NCBI RefSeq assembly: GCF_034047335.1
Contig: NZ_CP139137.1
Coordinates: 3,720,001-3,784,000, forward strand
DNA from: Chryseobacterium sp. JJR-5R
GTDB lineage: Bacteria > Bacteroidota > Bacteroidia > Flavobacteriales > Weeksellaceae
Length of the DNA stretch: 64,000 nucleotides
Direction of reading: 5' to 3'
The notes under the pieces are model-generated. The model searched no databases, was not told where the DNA came from, and saw only the letters and a list, made by a program, of their open reading frames with translations. Positions 17,102 through 25,946 of this stretch are shown here, one piece after another; positions within the stretch are counted from its first letter, which is position 1, and each line of letters starts with the position of its first letter. The translations under genes and the position numbers were made by a program.

Positions 17102-18205
17102 TTAAGCTTTCAAAATGATCTCAGCTGCGTTTTCACTCGCTCCCTTACCGCCAAGCTTTTCCCTTAACCGTTCATAATCTTTTAAAACCTCGAAACGTCT
17201 TTCAGTTTCCAGAATCTTTTTTAATTCGCTTACCAGATTACTTGTATTCAATTCATTCTGAATAAGCTCTTTCACCACTTCACGGTCCATAATCAGGTTT
17301 ACCAGGGAAATGTATTTGATATTTTTAACCAGACGTTTGGCGATGGCATAAGAAATCCTGCTTCCGCGGTAGCAGACCACTTCAGGGACATTCAGTAAAG
17401 CAGTTTCCAAAGTTGCCGTTCCGGACGTTACCAGGGCTGCTTTTGAACACCTCAGCAGATCATAGGTTTTATTGGATACAAAATGGACATTGTCATCAGT
17501 ATATTTTTCATAGAAATCTTTCAGAAGGCCGGGTGCACCGGCAATAACAAACTGATATTCTTTAAAGTAAGGCCTTACAGACAGCATGATCTCCAGCATT
17601 TTTTCGACTTCCTGTTTCCGGGATCCCGGCAGCAAAGCGATAATTTCCTTCTCATTTAAATCATTGTCTGCTTTAAAATAATCGGTTTCAATATCTTCAA
17701 GGGTCGAAATAGCATCCAGCAGCGGATGGCCTACAAAATGCGAATGAACGCCGTGCTTATTGTAGAAATCTTTTTCAAAAGGAAGGATCACCATCATTTC
17801 ATGCACATATTTCTTAATGATTTCCACCCTGCTCTCTTTCCAAGCCCAGAGCTGTGGAGAGATATAATACACTATTCTTATTCCCAGTTCCCTGGCAAAT
17901 TTTGCAATTCTCAGGTTAAATCCGGGATAATCAACCAAAATCAAAACATCCGGCCGGTGGTTTCTTATGTCTTCCTTACAGAATTTAATATTATTCAGAA
18001 TTGTCTTCAGGTTCATGGCTACTTCCAGAAACCCCATAAAGGCAAGATCCCGGTAATGCTTTACCAGAGTTCCGCCCTGTGCAGCCATAAGGTCGCCACC
18101 CCAGAACCTGAACTCAGCATTCGGATCTTTCTGCTTTAAAGCTTTCATTAAATTGCTCCCGTGAAGGTCTCCGGAAGCTTCTCCTGCAATAATATAATAT
18201 TTCAT
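17102..18205 (-). CDS. lpxB: Lipid-A-disaccharide synthase
   Basis: The 367-residue GT19 glycosyltransferase condenses UDP-2,3-diacylglucosamine with lipid X to form the lipid A disaccharide at the inner membrane surface. Family signatures are the N-terminal YYIIAGEASGDLHGSNLM, the WGGDLMAAQGG and YISPQLWAWKESR segments, LPGSRKQEVEKML around residue 195 and the C-terminal VTSGTATLETALLNVPEVV. Length is typical. The kdo transferase gene waaA lies elsewhere in the window (48210). Confidence 0.96.
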   Translation of the reverse strand: MKYYIIAGEASGDLHGSNLMKALKQKDPNAEFRFWGGDLMAAQGGTLVKHYRDLAFMGFLEVAMNLKTILNNIKFCKEDIRNHRPDVLILVDYPGFNLRIAKFARELGIRIVYYISPQLWAWKESRVEIIKKYVHEMMVILPFEKDFYNKHGVHSHFVGHPLLDAISTLEDIETDYFKADNDLNEKEIIALLPGSRKQEVEKMLEIMLSVRPYFKEYQFVIAGAPGLLKDFYEKYTDDNVHFVSNKTYDLLRCSKAALVTSGTATLETALLNVPEVVCYRGSRISYAIAKRLVKNIKYISLVNLIMDREVVKELIQNELNTSNLVSELKKILETERRFEVLKDYERLREKLGGKGASENAAEIILKA

Positions 18206-18362
18206 TATTTTGAAATCTTTTATTTGTTTTCTGCCAACCTGAACTTCACTTATTCTCCTTGGAAATTATTAATTATGGGAGGTTTCTATGACAGGAATAG
18301 AGAACAAAATAAGACGCTTTACCATCTTAATTTGTAAATTTGTTCAAAGATAATGATAAAAA

Positions 18363-18872
18363 ATGTCAGAAGAATTTGAAATACGGAATAAAATTGCAGA
18401 AAGCGGCCTTATCAATTTTGACCTCACCGACCTGGTTCCGAAAGGCATAAGAAAAGGTATTGACCTGAAGGATTTTCTTTTTATGGAAATGATTCTAAAA
18501 GAAAAGGATTTCCGTGAAAAAGTAGCGGTAATTGATGTGGAAGAGTACAGGGATGCTTATGTCTATATTTACAATTCCGCAGATGCCATCGTCCCGCTCT
18601 GGGCATATTTTTTAATCACGGCAAAACTTACGGGCGTCACGAAAAAGATTGTTTTCGGGAACCGTGAAGATCTGGAAGTACTTTTAATGCACAATGCCGT
18701 TCAGAACCATGACTTTGAAGAAATGAGAGGAAAACGGGTACTGGTAAAAGGCTGTTCAGACAAGGAAATCCCTGAGAATGCGTATATTGAACTCGTGGAA
18801 CAGCTGCAGCCCATTGTTAAGTCACTGATGTTCGGTGAAGCATGTTCCAATGTCCCGATCCTTAAAAATTAG
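18363..18872 (+). CDS. DUF2480 family protein
   Basis: The 169-residue cytoplasmic protein matches what I remember of DUF2480, a Bacteroidota-specific family: an N-terminal NKIAESGLINFDL block, LKDFLFMEMILKEKDFRE, and a C-terminal GCSDKEIPENAYIELV segment with a conserved cysteine. No enzymatic motif is visible and the function is unknown. It is divergent from lpxB and separated from the next gene by 89 bp. The start follows 'AAAA' and has no Shine-Dalgarno, as is usual here. Confidence 0.8.
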   Translation: MSEEFEIRNKIAESGLINFDLTDLVPKGIRKGIDLKDFLFMEMILKEKDFREKVAVIDVEEYRDAYVYIYNSADAIVPLWAYFLITAKLTGVTKKIVFGNREDLEVLLMHNAVQNHDFEEMRGKRVLVKGCSDKEIPENAYIELVEQLQPIVKSLMFGEACSNVPILKN

Positions 18873-18961
18873 GCATCGGAAAGCAGTAAACATTATTGAA
18901 AAAATTTAGGGAATATTTTTTGCTTGGCTTAGTGTATTTTAAATCCAAATAAACACAGACT

Positions 18962-19624
18962 ATGAGTTTAATCGATCTACTTACCGGAAATACAGGAAGC
19001 CAGGTGGCTGATAAAGCCGGACAGAAATTCGGGATCAGCAAAAACCAGATTATTGCTTTACTTGCAGTGGCAGCACCGCTGATCATCTCTTATTTACGTA
19101 AAAAATCACAGGATTCCAAAGAAGCAGAATCCCTGAATAATGCACTTGATAAAGATCATGACGGAAGTATTCTGGATGATGTTTCCCAGGCAGATGCGCG
19201 GCAGGATGAAGGCGGGTCTATTCTGAATCACATATTCGGAAGTGACAAACAGAATGTGGAAAATAAGCTTTCCCAGAATACAGGAATTTCCATTGATAAG
19301 ATCGGGCCTGTTTTATCGATGCTTGCCCCAATCATTATGGGATACATCGGCCGGGAAAAACAGCAGAACAATGTAGGAGCGGGAGGTTTGGGAGACCTTC
19401 TGGGAGGAATTTTAGGAGGTGCACAAAATCAGGCGCAGCAACAGTCCAGTCCGTTAAATGACATTTTAGGAAGCGTCCTCGGTAAAAATGATTCTCAGTC
19501 ATCAGGCAGCGGAAGTCCATTAAATGATATTCTGGGGAATATTTTAGGCAGAGGAGATCAGAAAAAACAGCAAAGCGGAGGCGGATTGGGGGATATTCTC
19601 GGAAGTTTTCTGGGTGGGAAATAA
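18962..19624 (+). CDS. DUF937 domain protein with Gly/Gln-rich repeat tail
   Basis: The 220-residue protein has an N-terminal helical DUF937-type domain (about 1-125) with two related helical repeats (KFGISKNQIIALLAVAAPLI and NTGISIDKIGPVLSMLAPII). The last 90 residues are low-complexity and contain five imperfect copies of a (L)GDILG/NDILGxxLG motif separated by Gly, Ser and Gln-rich spacers. No signal peptide. The function is unknown; the regular Leu/Ile-Gly spacing suggests self-association. It ends 23 bp before a 36-bp perfect palindrome that serves as a shared terminator. Confidence 0.85.
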   Translation: MSLIDLLTGNTGSQVADKAGQKFGISKNQIIALLAVAAPLIISYLRKKSQDSKEAESLNNALDKDHDGSILDDVSQADARQDEGGSILNHIFGSDKQNVENKLSQNTGISIDKIGPVLSMLAPIIMGYIGREKQQNNVGAGGLGDLLGGILGGAQNQAQQQSSPLNDILGSVLGKNDSQSSGSGSPLNDILGNILGRGDQKKQQSGGGLGDILGSFLGGK

Positions 19625-19646
19625 TTTAATTTAATTTTGTTATATA

Positions 19647-19682
19647 AAAAAGGCCGGGTAAAATATTTTACCCGGCCTTTTT
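19647..19682. terminator. Shared bidirectional terminator, 36-bp perfect palindrome
   Basis: A perfect inverted repeat centred between 19664 and 19665, with a GGCCGGGT/ACCCGGCC core and A/T tracts outside. It sits between two converging genes and can end both transcripts. Confidence 0.92.
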
Positions 19683-19686
19683 ATGA

Positions 19687-19812
19687 TCAGCTTTTTTCTT
19701 TCTCCTCTGAAGCCGAAGCCGTTACCGGTTTTGAAGCTTTTCTCAGTCTTCTTTTTCCATAGCTTCCGTTGTTGATCTTACCTCTTCTGGATTTTTTATC
19801 TCCTTTTCCCAT
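19687..19812 (-). CDS. Small ribosomal subunit protein bTHX
   Basis: A 41-residue, very basic protein reading MGKGDKKSRRGKINNGSYGK at the N-terminus, followed by RRLRKASKP and an acidic/Ser-rich tail. It matches the THX family (Thx of Thermus, and the Bacteroidota 30S protein THX), which starts MGKGDKK(S/T)RRGK and sits in the head of the 30S subunit. It is too short for most ORF thresholds. The start ATG is at 19810-19812; the stop lies just past the shared terminator palindrome. Confidence 0.9.
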   Translation of the reverse strand: MGKGDKKSRRGKINNGSYGKRRLRKASKPVTASASEEKEKS

Positions 19813-19955
19813 AATAAAATATTTAGTTGGTTTCATACGAAATTAGAAAATATGAAGGAATAATAAAAACTGAAGCTGTTAAAATTTTTATAAAACTAAA
19901 CCTTAACTGCCTGGCACAGGAAAAGCCTAAATTTTCTCTAAAAATTAATAACAAC

Positions 19956-19984
19956 AAATATTTATTGTTTTACAATAAATATTT
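19956..19984 (+). promoter_or_regulatory. Candidate operator: 12-bp perfect dyad over the promoter spacer
   Basis: AAATATTTATTG (19956-19967) and its exact reverse complement (19973-19984) flank a 5-nt spacer. The dyad covers the -33 TTG and nearly all of the spacer to the -7 box, a typical repressor position. The downstream XRE-type regulator is the obvious candidate to bind it. Confidence 0.55.
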
Positions 19985-19993
19985 ATATATTTG
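19965..19993 (+). promoter_or_regulatory. Promoter of the DUF2975/XRE gene pair
   Basis: TTG (19965-19967), an 18-bp spacer and TATATTTG (19986-19993): a textbook Bacteroidota promoter, starting transcription near 19998, about 17 nt before the ATG. Confidence 0.7.
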
Positions 19994-20014
19994 CAGTAAT
20001 AAATAATTAAACAG

Positions 20015-20578
20015 ATGAAACTCTTAGGAAAAAACGCTTTACTTTACTGGCTCAGATACCCTTTTGGAATATATACTTTCTGCTTTACGCTGATGTCAAT
20101 CTGGATATTGGTTTTAATAGCAGTTTATTCATTTACGCATAAAACAAACCGGTTTATATCAGCCGGCCACTTGAAAATAGAAAACAACAATCATCTGAAA
20201 AATTCAGAAACAATACAGTTTCACTATCCGTTTTCAAAAATGGTATTAGAGACCGAAAATTCTACTGAAGGGATTTTATTGGCTTTCATGGGCCTGCTTT
20301 CGGTATGCTTTATACTGATTACCGTTTCAAAAATAATCATTGAGCTTTCACAGGATAATTTTTTCACAGAGAAGGCGGTTCAGAATTTCAAGGTTCTGGG
20401 ATTCGGTTTGCTGGCTTTCGGAATTATTCATTTGACAATAGATTTACTGACTTCGTCATATACTTTTGATCTCACGCCTCCTTTTCTGTTTATCATTACC
20501 GGCTTTATCTTCATTTTTCTGAAAGAAATTTTCGCAAAAGGAAGAAAAATGCAGGAAGAAAACGATTTAACCATATAA
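20015..20578 (+). CDS. DUF2975 family membrane protein
   Basis: The 187-residue protein has four predicted membrane segments (about 15-42, 85-110, 130-150 and 155-172) with an extracytoplasmic loop of about 45 residues after the first. This matches DUF2975, a family regularly encoded next to a small YozG-like helix-turn-helix regulator. The stop codon is 3 bp before the regulator's start, so the pair is cotranscribed and probably translationally coupled. A membrane sensor controlling a cytoplasmic regulator is a reasonable but unproven reading. Confidence 0.85.
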   Translation: MKLLGKNALLYWLRYPFGIYTFCFTLMSIWILVLIAVYSFTHKTNRFISAGHLKIENNNHLKNSETIQFHYPFSKMVLETENSTEGILLAFMGLLSVCFILITVSKIIIELSQDNFFTEKAVQNFKVLGFGLLAFGIIHLTIDLLTSSYTFDLTPPFLFIITGFIFIFLKEIFAKGRKMQEENDLTI

Positions 20579-20581
20579 ATA

Positions 20582-20785
20582 ATGCCAATAATAATCAATG
20601 TAGACGTCATGCTGGCGAAAAGGAAAATGCAGTCTCAGGAACTCGCGGAGAAAATAGGCATCACCCAGGCCAATCTTTCCATCCTTAAAACAGGAAAGGC
20701 AAAAGCGGTAAAACTCTCAACACTGGAAGCCATCTGCAAAGCGCTGGATTGCCAGCCGGGAGATATATTGGAATATAAACCTTAA
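20582..20785 (+). CDS. XRE/YozG-type helix-turn-helix regulator
   Basis: A 67-residue Cro/CI-type protein that is almost only the DNA-binding domain: LAKRKMQSQELAEKIGITQA is the first part of the HTH, with the recognition helix around TQANLSILKTGKAKAV, ending in the family's ALDCQPGDILEYKP. Such proteins bind short palindromes as dimers. It likely controls its own promoter through the dyad at 19956-19984, and it is paired with the DUF2975 membrane protein just upstream. Confidence 0.9.
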   Translation: MPIIINVDVMLAKRKMQSQELAEKIGITQANLSILKTGKAKAVKLSTLEAICKALDCQPGDILEYKP

Positions 20786-20804
20786 TTAAATTAAATAGTA
20801 TACA

Positions 20805-21230
20805 ATGAAAAAATTATTTTTAGCAGCATCAGTAATCGCATTCAGCCTTTTCTCTGCGCAGGAACTGACTAATGAGCAAAAACATATGGTGAAGTATGAT
20901 GACTTAACACAATTTTCATCTCTTGTAAGCAAAGAAAACATAAACACCTGCTATCAGAATGAAAACAATTCCTACTCATTGCTGGCATTGTCGATTAAAA
21001 TGAACAGTAAACAGGTTTTCCAGAAGTTAATTGCAGAGAAAGCCGATCTGGAAAAAATATGCGACGGAAAAACACCTTTAATGTTTGCCGCGAAATACGG
21101 AAATTTAGAATTTGCAAAAAAGCTTCTGGAAAACGGAGCGAAAAAAGAGACCAGAACGGATAAAGGGTACAGTGCATTAGACTACGCCAGAAAATATGAA
21201 AAAGCTGAGCTTGTCAAGCTTTTAGAATAA
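20805..21230 (+). CDS. Exported ankyrin-repeat protein
   Basis: The 141-residue product has a signal peptide (about 1-19, ending LFSAQ) followed by three ankyrin repeats: a divergent one near 45-70, KTPLMFAAKYGNLEFAKKLLENGA around 85-108 and KGYSALDYARKYEKAELVKLLE at the C-terminus. Ankyrin repeats bind proteins; here in the periplasm. It starts 19 bp after the XRE gene and may share its transcript. Confidence 0.85.
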   Translation: MKKLFLAASVIAFSLFSAQELTNEQKHMVKYDDLTQFSSLVSKENINTCYQNENNSYSLLALSIKMNSKQVFQKLIAEKADLEKICDGKTPLMFAAKYGNLEFAKKLLENGAKKETRTDKGYSALDYARKYEKAELVKLLE

Positions 21231-21264
21231 AATCCTGGTTTTAAAAACCGAGACGATAAAATGG

Positions 21265-21307
21265 ATATCCGGTAATCAAATGTTTTTACAGACTGATTAC
21301 CGGATAT
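21265..21307 (+). terminator. Hairpin after the ankyrin gene, possible terminator
   Basis: A perfect 14-bp stem (21265-21278 with 21294-21307) with a 15-nt loop but only an AT-rich, not U-rich, tail. It could stop transcription or protect the 3' end. Confidence 0.5.
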
Positions 21308-21464
21308 ATTATTCATAATATCTAAAGGTATTTAAGATTTCTTAGGATTTAAAACTAAAATTTTCTGTTAAAATTCATTTTAACATTATAAAATCATATA
21401 AACATTCGCACTAATCATTAACAGTGCTGAATCTAATCCATAGATTTGGCAAAAATTTATAACC

Positions 21465-23651
21465 ATGAAAAAATACCTCGTTATCCCCTTACTGGCAATG
21501 TATGTTGCCTCTTTTGCCCAGAATACTTCATACAATCTGAATTTCGAAAAGACCGATAATGACCTTCCGGTAAGCTGGGATATTTTTGGCGACGGAAAAG
21601 CAAAAGTTTTTGCCGATACTGCCGAAAAACAGGAAGGAAAATTCGCTGCTGCCATTGAGTCTGATGAAAGTGAAGGTTTCGAAGCCCTTAGTTTTACCCT
21701 TCCGGAAAATTATGCAGGTAAAAAAATTACCCTTTCAGGATACATCAAAACTGAAAATGTTACCGATGGCTTTGCCGGGCTTTGGATGCGCATCGATCCT
21801 CAGATTGCTTTCGACAATATGCAGAACAGAGGGATTAAGGGCACTACTCCATGGACGAAATATGAAATAACCCTTACGATGTCTCCCGAAAATTCCAAGA
21901 AAATTGTTTTGGGAGCTCTTTTAAGCGGGAAAGGAAAAATGTGGGTTGATAATTTAAAAGTAAGTATTGACGGAAAAGATATTAAGAATGCAAAAGTTTT
22001 CGAAAAGAAAGTAACCGTAATAGATACAGATAAAGAATTTGATAACAGTTCCAAAATCAATAACATTAATTTAGATCAAAACAACATCAGTAACCTGAAA
22101 AATCTCGGTCTGATCTGGGGATATTTAAAGTATTACCATCCTAATATTGCGGCAGGAAAATACAACTGGGATTATGAACTGTTCAGGATCCTGCCAAAAA
22201 TCAATGGGGTATCTGCGACCGAAAGAGATCAGGTTCTGGCAAACTGGATTAATGGATTGGGAACTTTCCAGACCGAAAAAGCACCTTCTCAAAATGAGAA
22301 AGATATAAAAATGAAACCGGATCTGGATTGGATTACTAATTCAGGGTTCTCAAAAGACCTTGAAGAAAAACTGTTACAGCTTAAAGAGGCAAGGAGGCCG
22401 AAAGTAAACCATTATGTGGATTTTGTCAGCGGTGTTAAAAATCCTGACTTCAAAAATGAAAAAGCTTACGAAAATATGATATTTCCCGATGAAGGGTTTC
22501 GCCTGCTGGCCCTTTACAGATACTGGAATATGATTCAATATTATTTCCCTTATAAAAACCTCATCGATGAAGACTGGAAAGGTGTTTTACAAGAATTTAT
22601 TCAGACATTTCTAAATGCAAAAAACGAAACGGAATATACGCTTGCATCACTTGAAATTATCGCAAGAATTCACGATACCCACGCCGGAATATGGGGAAAC
22701 AACAAAGTACTGGAAAAGTATTTTGGCGAGAAATATCCTCCTGTAAAAGTGATTTTTGCTGAAAACCAACTAATTGTTAATGATTTTTATAATGATAGCC
22801 TGAGTAAGGAAGGCGGGCTTCAGAAGGGAGACGCAATCACCGGAATCAATGGTGAGAGTGTAGAAAACATAATTAAAAACAGATTGAAATATACGCCGGC
22901 TTCCAATTATCCGACCCAATTAAGAAATATAGCCTACAATATTTTAAAAAGTAATTCCGGCAAAATTGAACTTACTATCTCAAGAAACGGAAATACAGAA
23001 GCAAAAACAATAAAGACTTATACTTCCAAAGAGCTTAACTACAAAAAGCAGGAAAAAGAATTCTTCAAAATGCTGGACAACAACGTTGCGTATGTTTATA
23101 TGGGAAGCGTAGATTCTAAAAAGCTTGATGAAGTTTTTGGCCAGATAAAAAACACAAAAGGTCTTGTAATTGATTTCAGAAATTACCCTTCTGATTTCGT
23201 GACCGTTAAAATGGGAAAACTGTTAAAACAAAATTCTACGGAATTTGTAAAATTTACCAACACCGACAACAGCCAGCCCGGACTTTTCACTTTTACATCC
23301 AGCCAGAAAATTCCGGGAAGCGGAAACAATTATTACAAAGGGAAAATTGCTATTTTAATTAATGAAATCACGCAGAGCAGTGCAGAATACCATACGATGG
23401 CTTTCAGGACCGCACCGAATTCTAAAGTTTTCGGTTCGATAACTGCAGGAGCCGACGGGAATGTTTCGGATATCGTGCTTCCCGGAAATATTTCAACCAT
23501 GATCAGCGGAATCGGCGTGTATTACCCAGACGGCACAGAAACCCAGAGAATAGGAATTGTGCCCGACGTGGAGGTAAAACCAACTGTTGACGGAATTAAA
23601 AACAATAGGGATGAAGTGCTGGAAAAAGCGGTGGATTGGATTGAAGAATAA
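21465..23651 (+). CDS. S41 (C-terminal processing type) peptidase, exported
   Basis: The 728-residue protein has a signal peptide (about 1-18, ending SFAQ), a carbohydrate-binding-like jelly-roll domain (about 20-165), a helical linker, a PDZ-like region (around GGLQKGDAITGINGESVENI, about 450) and a C-terminal S41 catalytic domain. The nucleophile serine is in NEITQSSAEYHTMAF, in a context typical of tricorn/CtpA-like proteases. The domain mix is a common Bacteroidota S41 arrangement. It should degrade or process proteins in the periplasm. It has its own terminator with a TTCG loop. Confidence 0.88.
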   Translation: MKKYLVIPLLAMYVASFAQNTSYNLNFEKTDNDLPVSWDIFGDGKAKVFADTAEKQEGKFAAAIESDESEGFEALSFTLPENYAGKKITLSGYIKTENVTDGFAGLWMRIDPQIAFDNMQNRGIKGTTPWTKYEITLTMSPENSKKIVLGALLSGKGKMWVDNLKVSIDGKDIKNAKVFEKKVTVIDTDKEFDNSSKINNINLDQNNISNLKNLGLIWGYLKYYHPNIAAGKYNWDYELFRILPKINGVSATERDQVLANWINGLGTFQTEKAPSQNEKDIKMKPDLDWITNSGFSKDLEEKLLQLKEARRPKVNHYVDFVSGVKNPDFKNEKAYENMIFPDEGFRLLALYRYWNMIQYYFPYKNLIDEDWKGVLQEFIQTFLNAKNETEYTLASLEIIARIHDTHAGIWGNNKVLEKYFGEKYPPVKVIFAENQLIVNDFYNDSLSKEGGLQKGDAITGINGESVENIIKNRLKYTPASNYPTQLRNIAYNILKSNSGKIELTISRNGNTEAKTIKTYTSKELNYKKQEKEFFKMLDNNVAYVYMGSVDSKKLDEVFGQIKNTKGLVIDFRNYPSDFVTVKMGKLLKQNSTEFVKFTNTDNSQPGLFTFTSSQKIPGSGNNYYKGKIAILINEITQSSAEYHTMAFRTAPNSKVFGSITAGADGNVSDIVLPGNISTMISGIGVYYPDGTETQRIGIVPDVEVKPTVDGIKNNRDEVLEKAVDWIEE

Positions 23652-23695
23652 TTTTAAACCCAATGAGGCACGTAATTTTAAACTCAGACCATCAA

Positions 23696-23719
23696 AAACT
23701 TCCTTCGGGGAGTTTTTTT
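23696..23719 (+). terminator. Terminator of the S41 peptidase gene
   Basis: An 8-bp stem with one G-U pair (23696-23703 with 23708-23715) and a TTCG tetraloop, followed by a T run. It overlaps the -33 element of the aspS promoter. Confidence 0.85.
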
Positions 23720-23750
23720 GTTTCTAAAACTTTCAAAAAACCTATCTTTG
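23718..23750 (+). promoter_or_regulatory. Promoter of aspS
   Basis: TTG (23718-23720) and TATCTTTG (23743-23750), 22 bp apart. The resulting leader is about 60 nt and contains the tandem TCTAAYA repeat at 23791-23810, just before the ATG. Confidence 0.6.
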
Positions 23751-23790
23751 CCAACGAAAAATCAGACCAATTAAAGTCTGGTACCTAAAG

Positions 23791-23810
23791 TCTAATATCT
23801 AACATCTAAA
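23791..23810 (+). repeat. Tandem 7-nt TCTAAYA repeat before the aspS start codon
   Basis: TCTAATA, TCTAACA and TCTAAA follow each other directly and end 4 nt before the aspS ATG. The same block with T and C swapped precedes leuS (44985-45004, minus strand). Confidence 0.6.
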
Positions 23811-23814
23811 ACAA

Positions 23815-25569
23815 ATGTTTCGATCGCACACCAACGGAGAATTAACGCTCAAAAATCTTAATGAAGAAGTTACCCTTTCAGGATGGGTACAGACCATCCG
23901 GGATAAAGGATTTATGATTTGGATCGATCTCCGGGATCGTTACGGGATTACCCAGCTGGTTTTCGATCAGGACCGTTCTTCAGCGGAACTGATGGAAAAT
24001 GCAAAAAAGTTAGGCCGTGAATTTGTGATTCAGGTGACAGGAAAAGTCATTGAAAGGGTAAGCAAAAACCCCAATATTCCTACAGGGGAAATTGAAATTT
24101 TAGTTGAAAACCTAACCGTTCTTAATGAATCCCAGCTTCCGCCTTTCACCATTGAAGACGAAACGGATGGCGGCGAAGAGTTAAGAATGAAATACCGCTA
24201 CCTGGACATCAGAAGAGCTCCGGTACGGGATAAACTGATTTTCCGCCATAAAATGGCGCAGAAAGTCAGGAATTACCTTTCAGATGAAGGGTTTATCGAG
24301 GTTGAAACTCCGGTCCTGATTAAATCTACGCCGGAAGGCGCAAGGGACTTTGTGGTGCCGAGCAGAATGAACCCGGGCCAGTTTTACGCATTGCCGCAGT
24401 CTCCGCAGACTTTTAAGCAATTGCTGATGGTGGGCGGAATGGATAAATATTTCCAGATCGTAAAATGCTTCCGTGACGAAGATTTAAGAGCCGACAGACA
24501 GCCGGAATTTACTCAAATCGACTGTGAAATGGCTTTCGTGGAGCAGGAAGATGTGATGAATGTTTTTGAAGGCATGACTAAAACCCTGATTAAGGATATT
24601 ACCGGCCAGGAATTCGGGGCTTTCCCGAGAATGACGTTCGCGGATGCCATGCAGAAATACGGAAACGACAAACCGGATATCCGTTTCGGGATGGAATTTG
24701 TGGAGCTGAATGATCTGGTAAAAGGAAAAGATTTCAAAATATTTGATGAAGCCGAACTGGTTGTCGGGATCAATGTGGAAGGCTGTGCTGAGTATACAAG
24801 AAAACAGATCGACGAGCTTGTTGACTGGGTTAAAAGGCCTCAGATCGGGGCTTCAGGAATGGTCTGGGCTAAATTCCAGAATGATGGTGTAAAAACTTCT
24901 TCAGTGAATAAATTCTACAACGAGGAAGACTTAGCAAAAATCATCGAAAAATTCGGAGCGAAAGAAGGCGATTTGATGCTGATCCTTTCCGGAAGCGAAC
25001 ACAAAGTAAGAACCCAGCTTTCTGCATTGAGAATGGAACTTGGAAACCGTCTGGGATTAAGAAAAGGAGATGTTTTCGCACCGCTTTGGGTCGTTGATTT
25101 CCCTCTGTTGGAATTTGATGAGGAAAGCGGGCGTTACCACGCGATGCACCACCCGTTTACTTCCCCAAAACCGGAAGATTTCCATTTACTGGAAACGGAT
25201 CCCGGAAAAGCAAGGGCCAATGCCTATGACATGGTACTGAACGGAAATGAAATCGGCGGCGGTTCCATCAGGATTTTTGATAAAGATCTTCAGTCAAGAA
25301 TGTTTGATTTATTAGGATTCACCAAAGAAGAAGCGGAAGCGCAGTTCGGATTCTTAATGAACGCATTCAAATACGGAGCTCCGCCTCACGGTGGATTAGC
25401 ATTCGGATTTGACCGCCTGGTAGCGATCCTTGACGGAAATGAAGTGATCAGAGATTATATAGCGTTCCCAAAAAATAATTCAGGTCGTGATGTGATGATC
25501 GATGCGCCTGCAGCAATTGCTAACGAACAGCTCGATGAACTGGAATTGAAATTAAATTTAAAAGCATAA
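23815..25569 (+). CDS. aspS: Aspartyl-tRNA synthetase, bacterial type
   Basis: This 584-residue class IIb synthetase attaches aspartate to tRNA-Asp. Visible are the N-terminal OB anticodon-binding domain (1-110, [26 protein letters not shown]), class II motif 2 ([20 protein letters not shown] around 220-240), the GAD insertion domain of the bacterial type (about 290-415) and motif 3 ([13 protein letters not shown] near 530). Length is normal. A separate promoter and terminator make it monocistronic. Confidence 0.97.
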   Translation: MFRSHTNGELTLKNLNEEVTLSGWVQTIRDKGFMIWIDLRDRYGITQLVFDQDRSSAELMENAKKLGREFVIQVTGKVIERVSKNPNIPTGEIEILVENLTVLNESQLPPFTIEDETDGGEELRMKYRYLDIRRAPVRDKLIFRHKMAQKVRNYLSDEGFIEVETPVLIKSTPEGARDFVVPSRMNPGQFYALPQSPQTFKQLLMVGGMDKYFQIVKCFRDEDLRADRQPEFTQIDCEMAFVEQEDVMNVFEGMTKTLIKDITGQEFGAFPRMTFADAMQKYGNDKPDIRFGMEFVELNDLVKGKDFKIFDEAELVVGINVEGCAEYTRKQIDELVDWVKRPQIGASGMVWAKFQNDGVKTSSVNKFYNEEDLAKIIEKFGAKEGDLMLILSGSEHKVRTQLSALRMELGNRLGLRKGDVFAPLWVVDFPLLEFDEESGRYHAMHHPFTSPKPEDFHLLETDPGKARANAYDMVLNGNEIGGGSIRIFDKDLQSRMFDLLGFTKEEAEAQFGFLMNAFKYGAPPHGGLAFGFDRLVAILDGNEVIRDYIAFPKNNSGRDVMIDAPAAIANEQLDELELKLNLKA

Positions 25570-25574
25570 ACCAG

Positions 25575-25605
25575 AAGCGGAGATTTTTTCTCCGCTTTTT
25601 TTATT
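25575..25605 (+). terminator. Terminator of aspS
   Basis: A 9-bp GC-rich stem AAGCGGAGA/TCTCCGCTT with a T5 loop and a T7 tail immediately after the gene. Confidence 0.88.
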
Positions 25606-25610
25606 TTCAA

Positions 25611-25838
25611 ATGACTAAACAAGAATTTATCAGATTTATAGAACATCTTCGCAAAGATTTTATTCAAAATAAAGAACAGTGGGAGAATAAAACCATTGAA
25701 GATTACCTTGAAGCAATGTCCCGTTATACCGAAGGTATAGATGGATATTATAAAAACACAAATCAGGATCTTGATTTAGAAAAAGTTGACTGGAAAATTT
25801 TCTCTGACATTTTGAAGGGGAGTTCTGTGTATAAATAA
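25611..25838 (+). CDS. Small DUF7660-like protein
   Basis: A 75-residue cytoplasmic protein, acidic and aromatic-rich, with WENKTIEDYLEAMSRY in the middle. This W-x-N-x-(T/L)-x-D-Y/F-L-E-A pattern is what I remember of DUF7660. It starts six bases after the aspS terminator without a visible promoter of its own, so it may depend on read-through. Function unknown. Confidence 0.65.
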   Translation: MTKQEFIRFIEHLRKDFIQNKEQWENKTIEDYLEAMSRYTEGIDGYYKNTNQDLDLEKVDWKIFSDILKGSSVYK

Positions 25839-25946
25839 AATTTCAATTCTTACAATTGACATTCAGGCTTCGCATTAAATACCACACACGCGGCGAACAC
25901 ATTTCCACGGCATAATCATTGTACGCTTTTACTGAAAATCAGAACA

